Notes under the pieces: model-generated | The model's input: the letters and a program-made list of their open reading frames with translations, nothing else | Database searches by the model: none | Told to the model about the DNA's origin: nothing | Part shown: piece after piece, positions 1 through 5,142 of the stretch | Layout: the number at the start of each line of letters is the position of its first letter | Numbering within the stretch: the stretch's first letter is position 1 | Translations under genes and position numbers: made by a program | DNA from: an uncultured Campylobacter sp. | GTDB taxonomy: Bacteria > Campylobacterota > Campylobacteria > Campylobacterales > Campylobacteraceae | Length of the DNA: 5,177 bases | Direction of reading: 5' to 3' | Assembly: GCA_938036585.1 (NCBI GenBank) | Contig: CALHQN010000009.1 | Coordinates: forward strand, 1-5,177

Positions 1-18
1 AAATTTTAATTTAAGTCT

Positions 19-162
19 TTAGGCTCTTGTACAATAATATATAAAAGTATCCTTATCGCTAGCCTTGGTATATTGCTCTACAATCACGTCTATGACTTTT
101 GCAAAGGCCATCTTATTTTAAAACTCATCTCGTAGCTTTAAACATCCTTCCAATGTTATCAT
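19..162 (-). pseudogene. Remnant of a small unidentified gene with an in-frame stop
   Basis: I do not recognise the product. Read on the minus strand, an ATG at 160-162 follows a strong ribosome binding site (AAGGAG, 6 bases upstream) and opens a 14-codon frame (MITLEGCLKLRDEF) that ends in TAA at 118-120. The same frame continues NK and then, from an ATG at 109-111, MAFAKVIDVIVEQYTKASDK and DTFIYYCTRA to a TAA at 19-21. The two parts read as one helical, charged, roughly 47-residue sequence broken by one stop, so I call it a decayed gene or fragment. The segment is much more AT-rich than mnmG beside it, which fits foreign origin or decay but proves neither. Alternatives are two real micro-ORFs or a sequencing error at the stop. 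The good ribosome site argues that it was once translated. Confidence 0.4.
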
Positions 163-199
163 TTTTACTCCTTTTTGCCATTTTTAAGTTGTATCACTT

Positions 200-205
200 A
201 TTTTA
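200..205 (-). promoter_or_regulatory. Possible -10 box for the small remnant gene
   Basis: The minus strand reads TAAAAT here, preceded by TTTTGCGG, about 38 bases upstream of the ATG at 162. AT-rich -10 boxes without a clear -35 are usual for the main sigma factor in Campylobacter. Support is sequence resemblance only, in an AT-rich region where chance matches are common. Confidence 0.3.
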
Positions 206-337
206 CCGCAAAATTTAGCTTTAATTCAAGTGGGAGTATGATTTTGAGATATTACTTTAACTTTCCACCATAAATTTTAAAATGCTTTTGCCAAATCTAC
301 TGCAATTTACTATTTCCGCTCTCGCTTTTTATAGTTA

Positions 338-2224
338 TCATTTTATTTTGCCTTTGACATCGAAGTTTTGTCTGATATAAATGTGCAAAATATCGATTGC
401 GGCGGGCGTTACGCCGCTGATCTCGCTCGCGGCAAAAAGCGTCGGCGGCGCAAAGCGATTTAGCTTCTGCACTATCTCGTTGCTAAGCCCTCCGATCTTG
501 CTAAAATCGATCTGCGGCGGGATCGCGACGCCAAGCAGCCCCTTCATCCTCTCGACCTCTGCGCGCTGCATCGCGATGTAGAAATGATACTTGCACTGCG
601 TTAAAATTTCATCCAAAACCTCATCGCTAAAGCCCTCAAAATGCGGCGCCAGAGCAAGCAGGCCCGCCTTTGAAAAGCCGCTTTTGGCTACGATTTTTTG
701 CAAGCTACAGCTTTGCGAAATGGGCTCTGCGCCGATACTTTGCAGCAGGCTAAGCGTCTGTTTCGAAGGGGTAATCTGCGTTTTTAGTAAAAATTCCATT
801 CCGCTTTCCACATCGAGCTTAAGCTTACACGCCCGCTCGTAGCTCGCCTCGTCTAAAAGCCCGATCTCGCGGCCGTATTCGCTTAGGCGCAGCACGGCGT
901 TGCCCTCGCGCAGCAGCAGGCGAAATTCCGCGCGCGAAGTAAACATTCGGTAGGGCTCATTCGTGCCCTTGGTAACCAGATCGTCGATCAAAACGCCGAT
1001 ATACGCCTCATCCCTACGCAAAATCAGAGGCTGCCGCCCGCGCAAATCAAGCACAGCGTTGATGCCCGCCATCAGCCCCTGCGCCGCGGCCTCCTCGTAG
1101 CCAGTGGTGCCGTTGATCTGCCCTGCCAAAAACAGCCCGCGGATCTTTTTGGTTTCGAGGCTATGTTTAAGCTCGGTAGGATCGATGAAATCGTACTCGA
1201 TTGCATAGCCCGGGCGGACGATTTTAGCATTTTCAAAGCCTCTGATCGTGTGCAAAAACGCAATCTGCACGTCGTAAGGAAGGCTCGTAGAGAGGCCGTT
1301 TACGTAATACTCCGTAGCCTCGCGCGTCTGCGGCTCGACGAAGACGTGGTGGCGGTCGCGATTTGGGAATTCATAAATTTTAGTCTCGATGCTCGGGCAG
1401 TAGCGCGGGCCGGTGCTTGAAATTTGCCCAGTAAACATCGGCGCGCGGGCGAAATTTTCGCGGATGATCTCGTGCGTGCGCTCGTTCGTATAAGCGATGA
1501 AGCAAGCAAGCTGCTTCGGCGCAAAATCCCTGCTGCGAAAGCTAAAAGCGCGCGGATCGGCGTCGCCGTCTTGGCGCTCAAGCACGCTAAAATCGATCGT
1601 CTTAGCATCAATCCTTGGGCAGGTGCCCGTCTTTAGCCGCCCCATTTGCAGCCCCAAGCTTCGTAGCGATTCGGCTAGCTCGACGCTAGCTAGCTCGCCC
1701 ACGCGCCCCGCTTGCAGCTTGTTCTCGCCTACGTGAATTAACCCGTTTAAAAAGGTGCCCGCGGTGATTATCAGATGCTCGGTCTCATAAACGTTGCCAA
1801 GATGGGTCTTAACGCCGCAAACGCGCTGCTCGCCGCCTTGCTCGCAGGTTAAAATTTCGCTCGCGATCTCCTGGCTTACGTCCAGCCCCTGCGTGTTTAG
1901 CAGCAAATTTCGCATATAGATGCGGTATTCATCCATATCGATCTGAGCGCGCGAGCCGCGCACGGCTGGACCCTTGCTCTCGTTTAAAATTCTAAACTGT
2001 AACCCGCATGCATCCGCCGCAAGCCCCATCTGACCACCCAGCGCGTCGATCTCCTTTACCAGATGCCCCTTGGCAAGGCCGCCGATTGCAGGGTTGCAGC
2101 TCGCAGCGCCGATCTGTTCGGCCAAGATCGTAATTAACAGCGTCTTTGCGCCCATTTTTGCGGCGGCTAAGCTTGCCTCGATACCCGCGTGCCCGCCGCC
2201 CACAACGATAACATCGTATTTCAT
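338..2224 (-). CDS. mnmG: tRNA uridine-5-carboxymethylaminomethyl modification enzyme MnmG (GidA)
   Basis: MnmG is the cytoplasmic FAD protein that works with the GTPase MnmE, using methylene-tetrahydrofolate and NADH, to add carboxymethylaminomethyl to U34 of tRNAs reading two-codon boxes ending in A/G. The 628-residue product has the usual family length (E. coli 629). Visible features in order: FAD-binding Rossmann motif GGGHAG (residues 9-14) inside [18 protein letters not shown] with C43; GPRYCPSIE with C276, the first GidA signature; [17 protein letters not shown] (367-383), the second signature; [18 protein letters not shown] (423-440); and the helical C-terminal MnmE/tRNA-binding part (about 545-620, with [11 protein letters not shown] and [13 protein letters not shown]). 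C43 and C276 correspond to the conserved E. coli C47 and C277. The ATG at 2224 is supported by AAAGG at 2231-2235, 6 bases upstream. It is divergent from bioB. I see no damage and no clear terminator after its TGA. Confidence 0.97.
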   Translation of the reverse strand: MKYDVIVVGGGHAGIEASLAAAKMGAKTLLITILAEQIGAASCNPAIGGLAKGHLVKEIDALGGQMGLAADACGLQFRILNESKGPAVRGSRAQIDMDEYRIYMRNLLLNTQGLDVSQEIASEILTCEQGGEQRVCGVKTHLGNVYETEHLIITAGTFLNGLIHVGENKLQAGRVGELASVELAESLRSLGLQMGRLKTGTCPRIDAKTIDFSVLERQDGDADPRAFSFRSRDFAPKQLACFIAYTNERTHEIIRENFARAPMFTGQISSTGPRYCPSIETKIYEFPNRDRHHVFVEPQTREATEYYVNGLSTSLPYDVQIAFLHTIRGFENAKIVRPGYAIEYDFIDPTELKHSLETKKIRGLFLAGQINGTTGYEEAAAQGLMAGINAVLDLRGRQPLILRRDEAYIGVLIDDLVTKGTNEPYRMFTSRAEFRLLLREGNAVLRLSEYGREIGLLDEASYERACKLKLDVESGMEFLLKTQITPSKQTLSLLQSIGAEPISQSCSLQKIVAKSGFSKAGLLALAPHFEGFSDEVLDEILTQCKYHFYIAMQRAEVERMKGLLGVAIPPQIDFSKIGGLSNEIVQKLNRFAPPTLFAASEISGVTPAAIDILHIYIRQNFDVKGKIK

Positions 2225-2250
2225 TTTTTGCCTTTAAATTTAAAGCCGCA

Positions 2251-2256
2251 ATTTTA
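2251..2256 (-). promoter_or_regulatory. Probable -10 box of mnmG
   Basis: The minus strand reads TAAAAT, preceded by TTTTGGC, 26 bases before the mnmG ATG. Transcription would start near 2244, leaving a leader of about 20 bases that still contains the AAAGG ribosome site at 2231-2235. No -35 hexamer is obvious, as is normal for Campylobacter sigma70 promoters. The assignment is by resemblance and position only. Confidence 0.5.
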
Positions 2257-2296
2257 GCCAAAATAAAATTTCAAAACGATAAATCACGCGCAGATG

Positions 2297-2326
2297 CCGC
2301 AGACGAGCTGTTCGTAAAAGCTGCGG
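2297..2326. repeat. Bulged hairpin in the mnmG-bioB intergenic region
   Basis: CCGCAG (2297-2302) pairs with CTGCGG (2321-2326). Directly inside it ACGA (2303-2306) pairs with TCGT (2312-2315) around the loop GCTGT, leaving a bulge AAAAG at 2316-2320. This makes a 10-base-pair compound stem. It lies between the two divergent promoters and is the first of three stems in about 95 bases. Its function is unknown. Confidence 0.45.
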
Positions 2327-2339
2327 ACACAAAATCGGC

Positions 2340-2364
2340 ACGCGGACAGCGTAAAATTCCGCGT
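2340..2364. repeat. GC-rich 7-bp hairpin in the mnmG-bioB intergenic region
   Basis: ACGCGGA (2340-2346) and TCCGCGT (2358-2364) form a perfect 7-base-pair stem around an 11-base loop. On the plus strand it is followed by AAATTTTTA, so it resembles a weak intrinsic terminator in the bioB direction. It lies upstream of the proposed bioB -10 box, with no plus-strand gene before it to terminate. It could shield bioB from upstream transcription, act as an operator, or have no role. Confidence 0.45.
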
Positions 2365-2373
2365 AAATTTTTA

Positions 2374-2390
2374 GCGCAAAATTGCTGCGC
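2374..2390. repeat. Third short hairpin in the mnmG-bioB intergenic region
   Basis: GCGCA (2374-2378) pairs with TGCGC (2386-2390) around a 7-base loop. It is followed by an A/T-rich run on both strands, so either orientation weakly resembles a terminator. The stem is only 5 base pairs and could be chance. I list it because it continues the series of stems at 2297-2326 and 2340-2364. Confidence 0.3.
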
Positions 2391-2430
2391 CAAAATTTCA
2401 CGCGCGAGCTTTGCTTTAAATTTCGCATTG

Positions 2431-2436
2431 TATAAT
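2431..2436 (+). promoter_or_regulatory. Probable -10 box of bioB
   Basis: A perfect TATAAT preceded by TTG lies 25 bases before the bioB ATG at 2462. Transcription would start near 2443, leaving a short leader that contains the ribosome site AAAAAGG at 2451-2457. I see no BirA-type palindromic biotin operator over or beside it, so biotin control of this promoter cannot be inferred. Confidence 0.55.
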
Positions 2437-2461
2437 TACGCATTTTTATCAAAAAGGATGA

Positions 2462-3454
2462 ATGCTGATAGATAAGGCTTATGTTTGCGCGCTGAAAGAT
2501 CGCGTGATAGGCGGCTGCGAGATTACAAAGCAGCAGGCGCTAGATCTGGCGCGATGTGAGGATTTGAGCGCGCTTTTTGCGGCGGCGGATGAGATCAGGC
2601 GCGAGTTTTGCGGCGATAAATTTAATCTCTGCACGATCATAAACGTAAAATCGGGGCGCTGTAGCGAGGACTGCAAATACTGCGCGCAGTCGGCGCATTT
2701 TAACACGGGCTGCGAGACTTACGGAATTTTGGGCGAACAGAAGGTGCTAAGCGCCGCGCTTGCAAACGAAGCCGAGCAGACGCACCGCTTCTCGCTCGTC
2801 GCCAGCGGGCGCGGAATTTCTCAAAAAAGCTCCGATCTGAAGGCATACTGCGCGATCTATGAGCGACTGCGAAGTAAGACGCGGCTACATCTGTGCGCCT
2901 CGCTGGGGATCGCATCAAAGCCCGCGCTGGCGCTGCTTAAAGCGAGCGGCGTGCAGACCTATCATCACAATCTCGAGACTTCGCGAAAATTTTATCCGCA
3001 GATCTGCACGACGCACAGTTACGACGACCGCATCCAAACGATACAAAACTGCCGCGCCGTGGGGCTTGACGTATGTAGCGGCGGAATTTTCGGGCTGGGC
3101 GAGGGCATGGAGGATCGCATCGATATGGCGCTGCAGCTGCGAGAGCTGGGCGTTAGCTCCGTGCCGATCAATATCCTGAGCCCGATCAAGGGCACTCCGC
3201 TGCAAGACGCTGCGCTGCTGGCGCACGATGAAATTTTAAAATCGATCGCGATCTACCGCTTCATCTTGCCGCGCGTGTATCTGCGCTTCGCAGGCGGCAG
3301 GCGAAATTTGGGCGAGCACGTGCGCACGGCGCTTGGATGCGGCATCAACTCGGCGCTTACGGGCAATTTCCTAACCACCACCGGCGATAGCATCGCAAGC
3401 GATAAGGCGCTTGTAGTGCAGTGCGGGTTCGACCTCGCAAAGGGCACGGATTAG
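2462..3454 (+). CDS. bioB: Biotin synthase BioB, with a variant auxiliary-cluster ligand set
   Basis: BioB is the radical-SAM enzyme that inserts sulfur between C6 and C9 of dethiobiotin, the last step of biotin synthesis. The product has 330 residues (E. coli 346). It shows the radical-SAM motif CSEDCKYC (C67, C71, C74), YHHNLETS (167-174; E. coli YNHNLDTS), C145 in LHLCASLG, DVCSGGIFGLGEG with C205, and R275 in YLRFAGGR. C145, C205 and R275 match E. coli C128, C188 and R260 of the auxiliary iron-sulfur cluster. The fourth ligand, E. coli C97, is S111 here (RFSLVASG). An extra cysteine, C57 in FNLCTIINVKSG, precedes the radical-SAM motif. The ATG follows AAGG with a short gap. Another ATG at 2458 is out of frame and stops after five codons. 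No other bio genes are in view. The lipoprotein gene starts 39 bases downstream. Confidence 0.95.
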   Translation: MLIDKAYVCALKDRVIGGCEITKQQALDLARCEDLSALFAAADEIRREFCGDKFNLCTIINVKSGRCSEDCKYCAQSAHFNTGCETYGILGEQKVLSAALANEAEQTHRFSLVASGRGISQKSSDLKAYCAIYERLRSKTRLHLCASLGIASKPALALLKASGVQTYHHNLETSRKFYPQICTTHSYDDRIQTIQNCRAVGLDVCSGGIFGLGEGMEDRIDMALQLRELGVSSVPINILSPIKGTPLQDAALLAHDEILKSIAIYRFILPRVYLRFAGGRRNLGEHVRTALGCGINSALTGNFLTTTGDSIASDKALVVQCGFDLAKGTD

Positions 3455-3482
3455 CGGCTGCGGGGAATTAAAGATAAAATTT

Positions 3483-3488
3483 AAGAGG
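3483..3488 (+). promoter_or_regulatory. Ribosome binding site that fixes the lipoprotein GTG start
   Basis: AAGAGG lies 5 bases before the GTG at 3494. This spacing, plus the lysine-rich signal-peptide start that follows, supports the GTG as the true initiation codon. No ATG is available in frame near it. Confidence 0.6.
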
Positions 3489-3493
3489 TAATT

Positions 3494-3886
3494 GTGAAAT
3501 TAAAATTTTTCTCTGCCTTGATTTTAGTCGTGTTGCTTTGTGGCTGCTCGACGTTCTCGCAGGACGGCAAGGAGGCTTTGTTTGCAACAGGCGCGAGCGG
3601 ATGCGACGTCGCAAGCTCGCTAAATAAGGAGCAGCCAAACCGCTGTGCGAAGCGGCAAAAAATCGACGCCGAAGCCGCGCGAAAGGCGCAAGAGCCGGCA
3701 GTATCGCGAGACGCGTTTAATTCATTCAGAGCAAAGAGCGCAGCAGCAGTATATCGCCACACAGCAAAGCCTAATGCAACAGCAAGCACAGCAGCAGCTG
3801 GGGCAGATGCGGCAGCGACAAAATATGAGAAATTTACAAAACGAGCAAAGTTGGAACAGGCTGCGCAATCTGGAAAATATAAGTAG
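3494..3886 (+). CDS. Small Campylobacter-type lipoprotein, apparently frameshifted
   Basis: I do not recognise a named family. The first 18 residues form a lipoprotein signal: a lysine-containing start, a hydrophobic run to L15, then the lipobox LCGC with C18 as the lipidated cysteine. The mature part has two more cysteines (C37 in GASGCDVASS, C51 in PNRCAKR) that could form a disulfide, then a charged, alanine-rich stretch to about residue 80. From roughly residue 75-84 the annotated frame becomes an alanine run written almost only with GCA codons, whereas bioB and mnmG favour GCG/GCC. The +1 frame there gives a more natural glutamine-rich helix ending at 3899. I therefore infer a real frameshift, a sequencing error or, less likely, programmed shifting near 3716-3745. 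The gene uses a GTG start after AAGAGG and may share a transcript with bioB. Confidence 0.6.
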   Translation: MKLKFFSALILVVLLCGCSTFSQDGKEALFATGASGCDVASSLNKEQPNRCAKRQKIDAEAARKAQEPAVSRDAFNSFRAKSAAAVYRHTAKPNATASTAAAGADAAATKYEKFTKRAKLEQAAQSGKYK

Positions 3887-3899
3887 CGGCGGAATTTAG
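3720..3899 (+). pseudogene. Displaced C-terminal half of the lipoprotein (+1 frame)
   Basis: In the frame one base ahead of the lipoprotein start, codons from about 3720 read HSEQRAQQQYIATQQSLMQ and continue as QQAQQQLGQMRQRQ, NMRNLQNEQSWNRL and RNLENISSGGI to TAG at 3897-3899. This is a plausible amphipathic, glutamine-rich helical tail with mostly CAG glutamine and several CTG leucine codons. Its final AGC GGC GGA ATT (SGGI) uses the same four codons as SGGI in bioB (3078-3089). Upstream of about 3715 this frame turns arginine-rich and unnatural, so the switch point lies between about 3716 and 3745. Joined to residues 1 to about 75 of the signal-peptide part, it would give a lipoprotein of about 134 residues. 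The left boundary is approximate. Confidence 0.5.
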
Positions 3900-4021
3900 C
3901 CGCAAGCGCTAACTAAATTTATAAAGCGCGCAGGATTTAGATGCGAGAATTTATAGACGCCGTGAAATTTTGAGACTTAATTTAGCCAAAATTTAAAGGA
4001 ATTTTTGAGCTAAATTCCGCC
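3888..4021. repeat. 13-bp perfect inverted repeat spanning the convergent intergenic region
   Basis: GGCGGAATTTAGC at 3888-3900, overlapping the lipoprotein tail's stop codon, is the exact reverse complement of GCTAAATTCCGCC at 4009-4021. The arms are separated by 108 bases. Neither arm extends further. The right arm also pairs with a nearer copy of its core at 3979-3986, so two alternative folds are possible. There is no T-tract after either arm, so this is not a standard terminator. Its role is unknown. Confidence 0.45.
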
Positions 4022-4159
4022 AAGAAATCTATGCAGCGAAATTTAATGTATCTGCTTTATCTACGCCGCGCTGGATCACAAAGCGGGCACAGCGATGAAA
4101 TTTTAATCAAAAACGAAGCCCAGCCGTATCGATCTGCATTCGCCGCCGAATTTTAAAAT
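3900..4159. other. Convergent intergenic region without a convincing gene
   Basis: This lies between the lipoprotein (plus) and yceI (minus) stop codons. It holds a 5-base-pair stem (GCGCT 3906-3910 with AGCGC 3925-3929), an AT-rich hairpin at 3979-4016, the right arm of a 13-base inverted repeat, and several AAATTT-type words. A 10-codon frame at 3941 and a 41-codon frame at 4031-4156 have no good ribosome site and no recognisable content. No T-tract terminator is evident for either flanking gene. It may be decayed sequence. Confidence 0.5.
3979..4016. repeat. AT-rich hairpin between convergent genes
   Basis: AATTTAGC (3979-3986) pairs with GCTAAATT (4009-4016). Inside, after a bulged A at 4008, CAAAA pairs with TTTTG and, past a T-T mismatch, TT pairs with AA. 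The stem is long but AT-rich and is not followed by a T-run on either strand. Its place between two converging genes suggests a possible weak two-way transcription end, which is inference only. Confidence 0.4.
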
Positions 4160-4750
4160 TTATTTTGCCGGCACTTCGAACCCCACCTCTATCTGCGACC
4201 ACGTCTTTTTGCCGTGAAGCCCCTGGATCACCTTGTCTGCGGCGAATTTATCGAAGGCTTCTTTGGCATCAAAGTCGCTTTGTAGATCAATCTGCCCCAT
4301 CGCGACGAGCCTGCCGCCTTTGATCTCATATTTGAGCGCGACCTCTTTTGAAACACCGTTGAAGTTTATTAATGCGTTCGCAATGCCGCTAGCATCGTCG
4401 CCCGTGACGGACAGGATCTTGCCGCTGACCTTTTGCGTCGAAAGTAGCGCGAAAAATTTACTCTTTACGTTGTTGTCGCGCACGACGTTTTTGCCAGTAT
4501 CGATCGAGCCCAGATCAAACTCCACGCTCGTATCCTGCAGGATTTCCGCCACGCTACCGCTAGTCTTTGCAAAGCTAAATTTCGCGTCTTTAAACGTAGC
4601 CGGCGCGCCGCTTTCCGGCACCCTGATCTTACTAGCCATCTTATAAGAGATAAAATCGATTCTGGCGGCATCTGCGTCGATTTGCAAGGCGCCGCACGGA
4701 GCCCACATAAATAGCGCAACGGCGCAAAGAGATAAAGATAACTTTTTCAT
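4160..4750 (-). CDS. Secreted YceI-family (lipocalin-like) protein
   Basis: YceI-domain proteins are secreted beta-barrels; structurally studied members hold a long isoprenoid or fatty amide in a hydrophobic cavity. The cellular role of this one is unknown. The 196-residue product starts with a Sec signal peptide (KK at 2-3, hydrophobic 4-16, likely cleavage after CGA at 19-21). There is no valid lipobox at C9 or C19, so it should be soluble and periplasmic. The mature part (about 23-194) fits one YceI domain: an opening IDADAARIDFISYKM, DTGKNVVRDNNVKSKFF (84-100, matching the family's R-D-N/H...FF motif), VSGKI, and alternating strands to the C-terminus. The ATG at 4750 has AAGGA 5 bases upstream. 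It is probably transcribed alone. Campylobacter jejuni Cj0420 is a family member, but one-to-one orthology cannot be judged here. Confidence 0.85.
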   Translation of the reverse strand: MKKLSLSLCAVALFMWAPCGALQIDADAARIDFISYKMASKIRVPESGAPATFKDAKFSFAKTSGSVAEILQDTSVEFDLGSIDTGKNVVRDNNVKSKFFALLSTQKVSGKILSVTGDDASGIANALINFNGVSKEVALKYEIKGGRLVAMGQIDLQSDFDAKEAFDKFAADKVIQGLHGKKTWSQIEVGFEVPAK

Positions 4751-4778
4751 TGCGATCCTTTACGATGGAATGAGCCAA

Positions 4779-4784
4779 ATTATC
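4779..4784 (-). promoter_or_regulatory. Possible -10 box of the yceI-family gene
   Basis: The minus strand reads GATAAT after ATTT, 28 bases before the ATG at 4750. Transcription would start near 4772. Only one base differs from TATAAT, but the surroundings are AT-rich, so a chance match is possible. Confidence 0.4.
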
Positions 4785-4939
4785 AAATATTCCGCCTTAA
4801 AATTCTATTAAATAAGATATTGGCTTTAAAAAATGTTTTAAATTTTGAAATTTAGAATGATCATGCGTAAGAAATTTTAAACTCGCTTGCATATGCGATT
4901 TGTTTGCGATGTATGACTTTAAGAGGCGGTGGGTGAAAA

Positions 4940-5014
4940 TGGTGACCCACAGGAGATTCGAACTCCTGTTACCGGCGTGAGAGGCCAGCGTCCTAACCAC
5001 TAGACGAGTGGGCC
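4940..5014 (-). tRNA. tRNA-Glu (anticodon CTC)
   Basis: The minus strand folds as a complete 75-base tRNA with encoded CCA. The acceptor stem is GGCCCAC with GTGGGTC (one G-U pair), discriminator A, then CCA at 4940-4942. The D arm is GTC...GAC with GG in the loop. The anticodon stem is CTGGC with GCCGG around the loop CTCTCAC, so the anticodon is CTC (plus-strand 4979-4981). The four-base variable region TAAC is followed by the T stem AGGAG with CTCCT around TTCGAAT. Backbone and discriminator resemble bacterial tRNA-Glu, and CTC reads GAG. Many small-genome epsilon-proteobacteria read both Glu codons with a single TTC tRNA, so this would be an extra isoacceptor. With C34 it is not an MnmE-MnmG substrate. 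Confidence 0.95.
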
Positions 5015-5031
5015 GCGAAATTGAAAATGGG

Positions 5032-5037
5032 ATAATA
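5032..5037 (-). promoter_or_regulatory. Possible -10 box of the tRNA-Glu gene
   Basis: The minus strand reads TATTAT ending 17 bases before the tRNA 5' end, leaving a leader of about 10 bases. A perfect TATAAT also occurs farther upstream at 5065-5070 (minus) and could be the real box, with a longer 5' leader. The sequence alone does not decide between them. Confidence 0.4.
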
Positions 5038-5090
5038 GCGAAGTGTATATAAATTTTGGATTAAATTATATATTTTCAGCAAAAATAACG

Positions 5091-5120
5091 CAAAATAAAA
5101 TTTCATAAGCCCTATGAAAT
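5091..5120 (-). terminator. Intrinsic terminator for a minus-strand gene beyond the right edge
   Basis: On the minus strand ATTTCATA (5120-5113) pairs perfectly with TATGAAAT (5107-5100) around the loop GGGCT, and is followed at once by TTTATTTTG. An 8-base-pair stem, 5-base loop and T-rich tail make a reasonable rho-independent terminator. It begins 22 bases after the stop codon proposed at 5143-5145. It would separate that gene from the tRNA downstream. Confidence 0.55.
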
Positions 5121-5142
5121 GCCGCTTTAGGCGTAGGCGACT

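Noticed and set aside
1300..1611. Long frames overlapping mnmG on both strands, such as this one
   Set aside because: They are shadows of the GC-rich mnmG codons; mnmG itself is certain from its motifs.
2240..2452. Minus-strand 70-codon frame between mnmG and bioB
   Set aside because: It covers both promoters and the hairpins, has no good ribosome site, and reads as a basic, unnatural sequence rich in R, L and F.
2225..2461. BirA operator or riboswitch before bioB
   Set aside because: No long palindrome of the BirA operator type overlaps the -10 box, and the leader after the proposed start is too short for a riboswitch.
2458..2475. ATG overlapping the bioB ribosome site, opening a five-codon frame
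   Set aside because: It has no space from the Shine-Dalgarno sequence, so initiation there is unlikely; noted only as a possible competitor of the bioB ATG.
3075..3897. 15-base direct repeat GTAGCGGCGGAATTT at 3075-3089 and 3883-3897
   Set aside because: Both copies encode SGGI with the same codons (bioB and the +1 frame of the lipoprotein), so codon preference explains it.
4031..4156. Plus-strand 41-codon frame before yceI
   Set aside because: Only a weak purine stretch precedes the ATG and the product resembles nothing I know; not enough support for a gene.
4080..4159. Terminator after the yceI-family gene
   Set aside because: The minus strand has a T-run after GGGCTTCG near 4100-4120, but the stem before it is only about three base pairs.
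4797..5000. Minus-strand 67-codon open frame
   Set aside because: It runs through most of the tRNA-Glu gene, has no clear ribosome site, and its start codon lies inside the tRNA; it is a chance frame.
4751..5090. Integration (attachment) site next to the tRNA
   Set aside because: I looked for a second copy of the tRNA 3' end and for integrase-like coding sequence in the window and saw neither.
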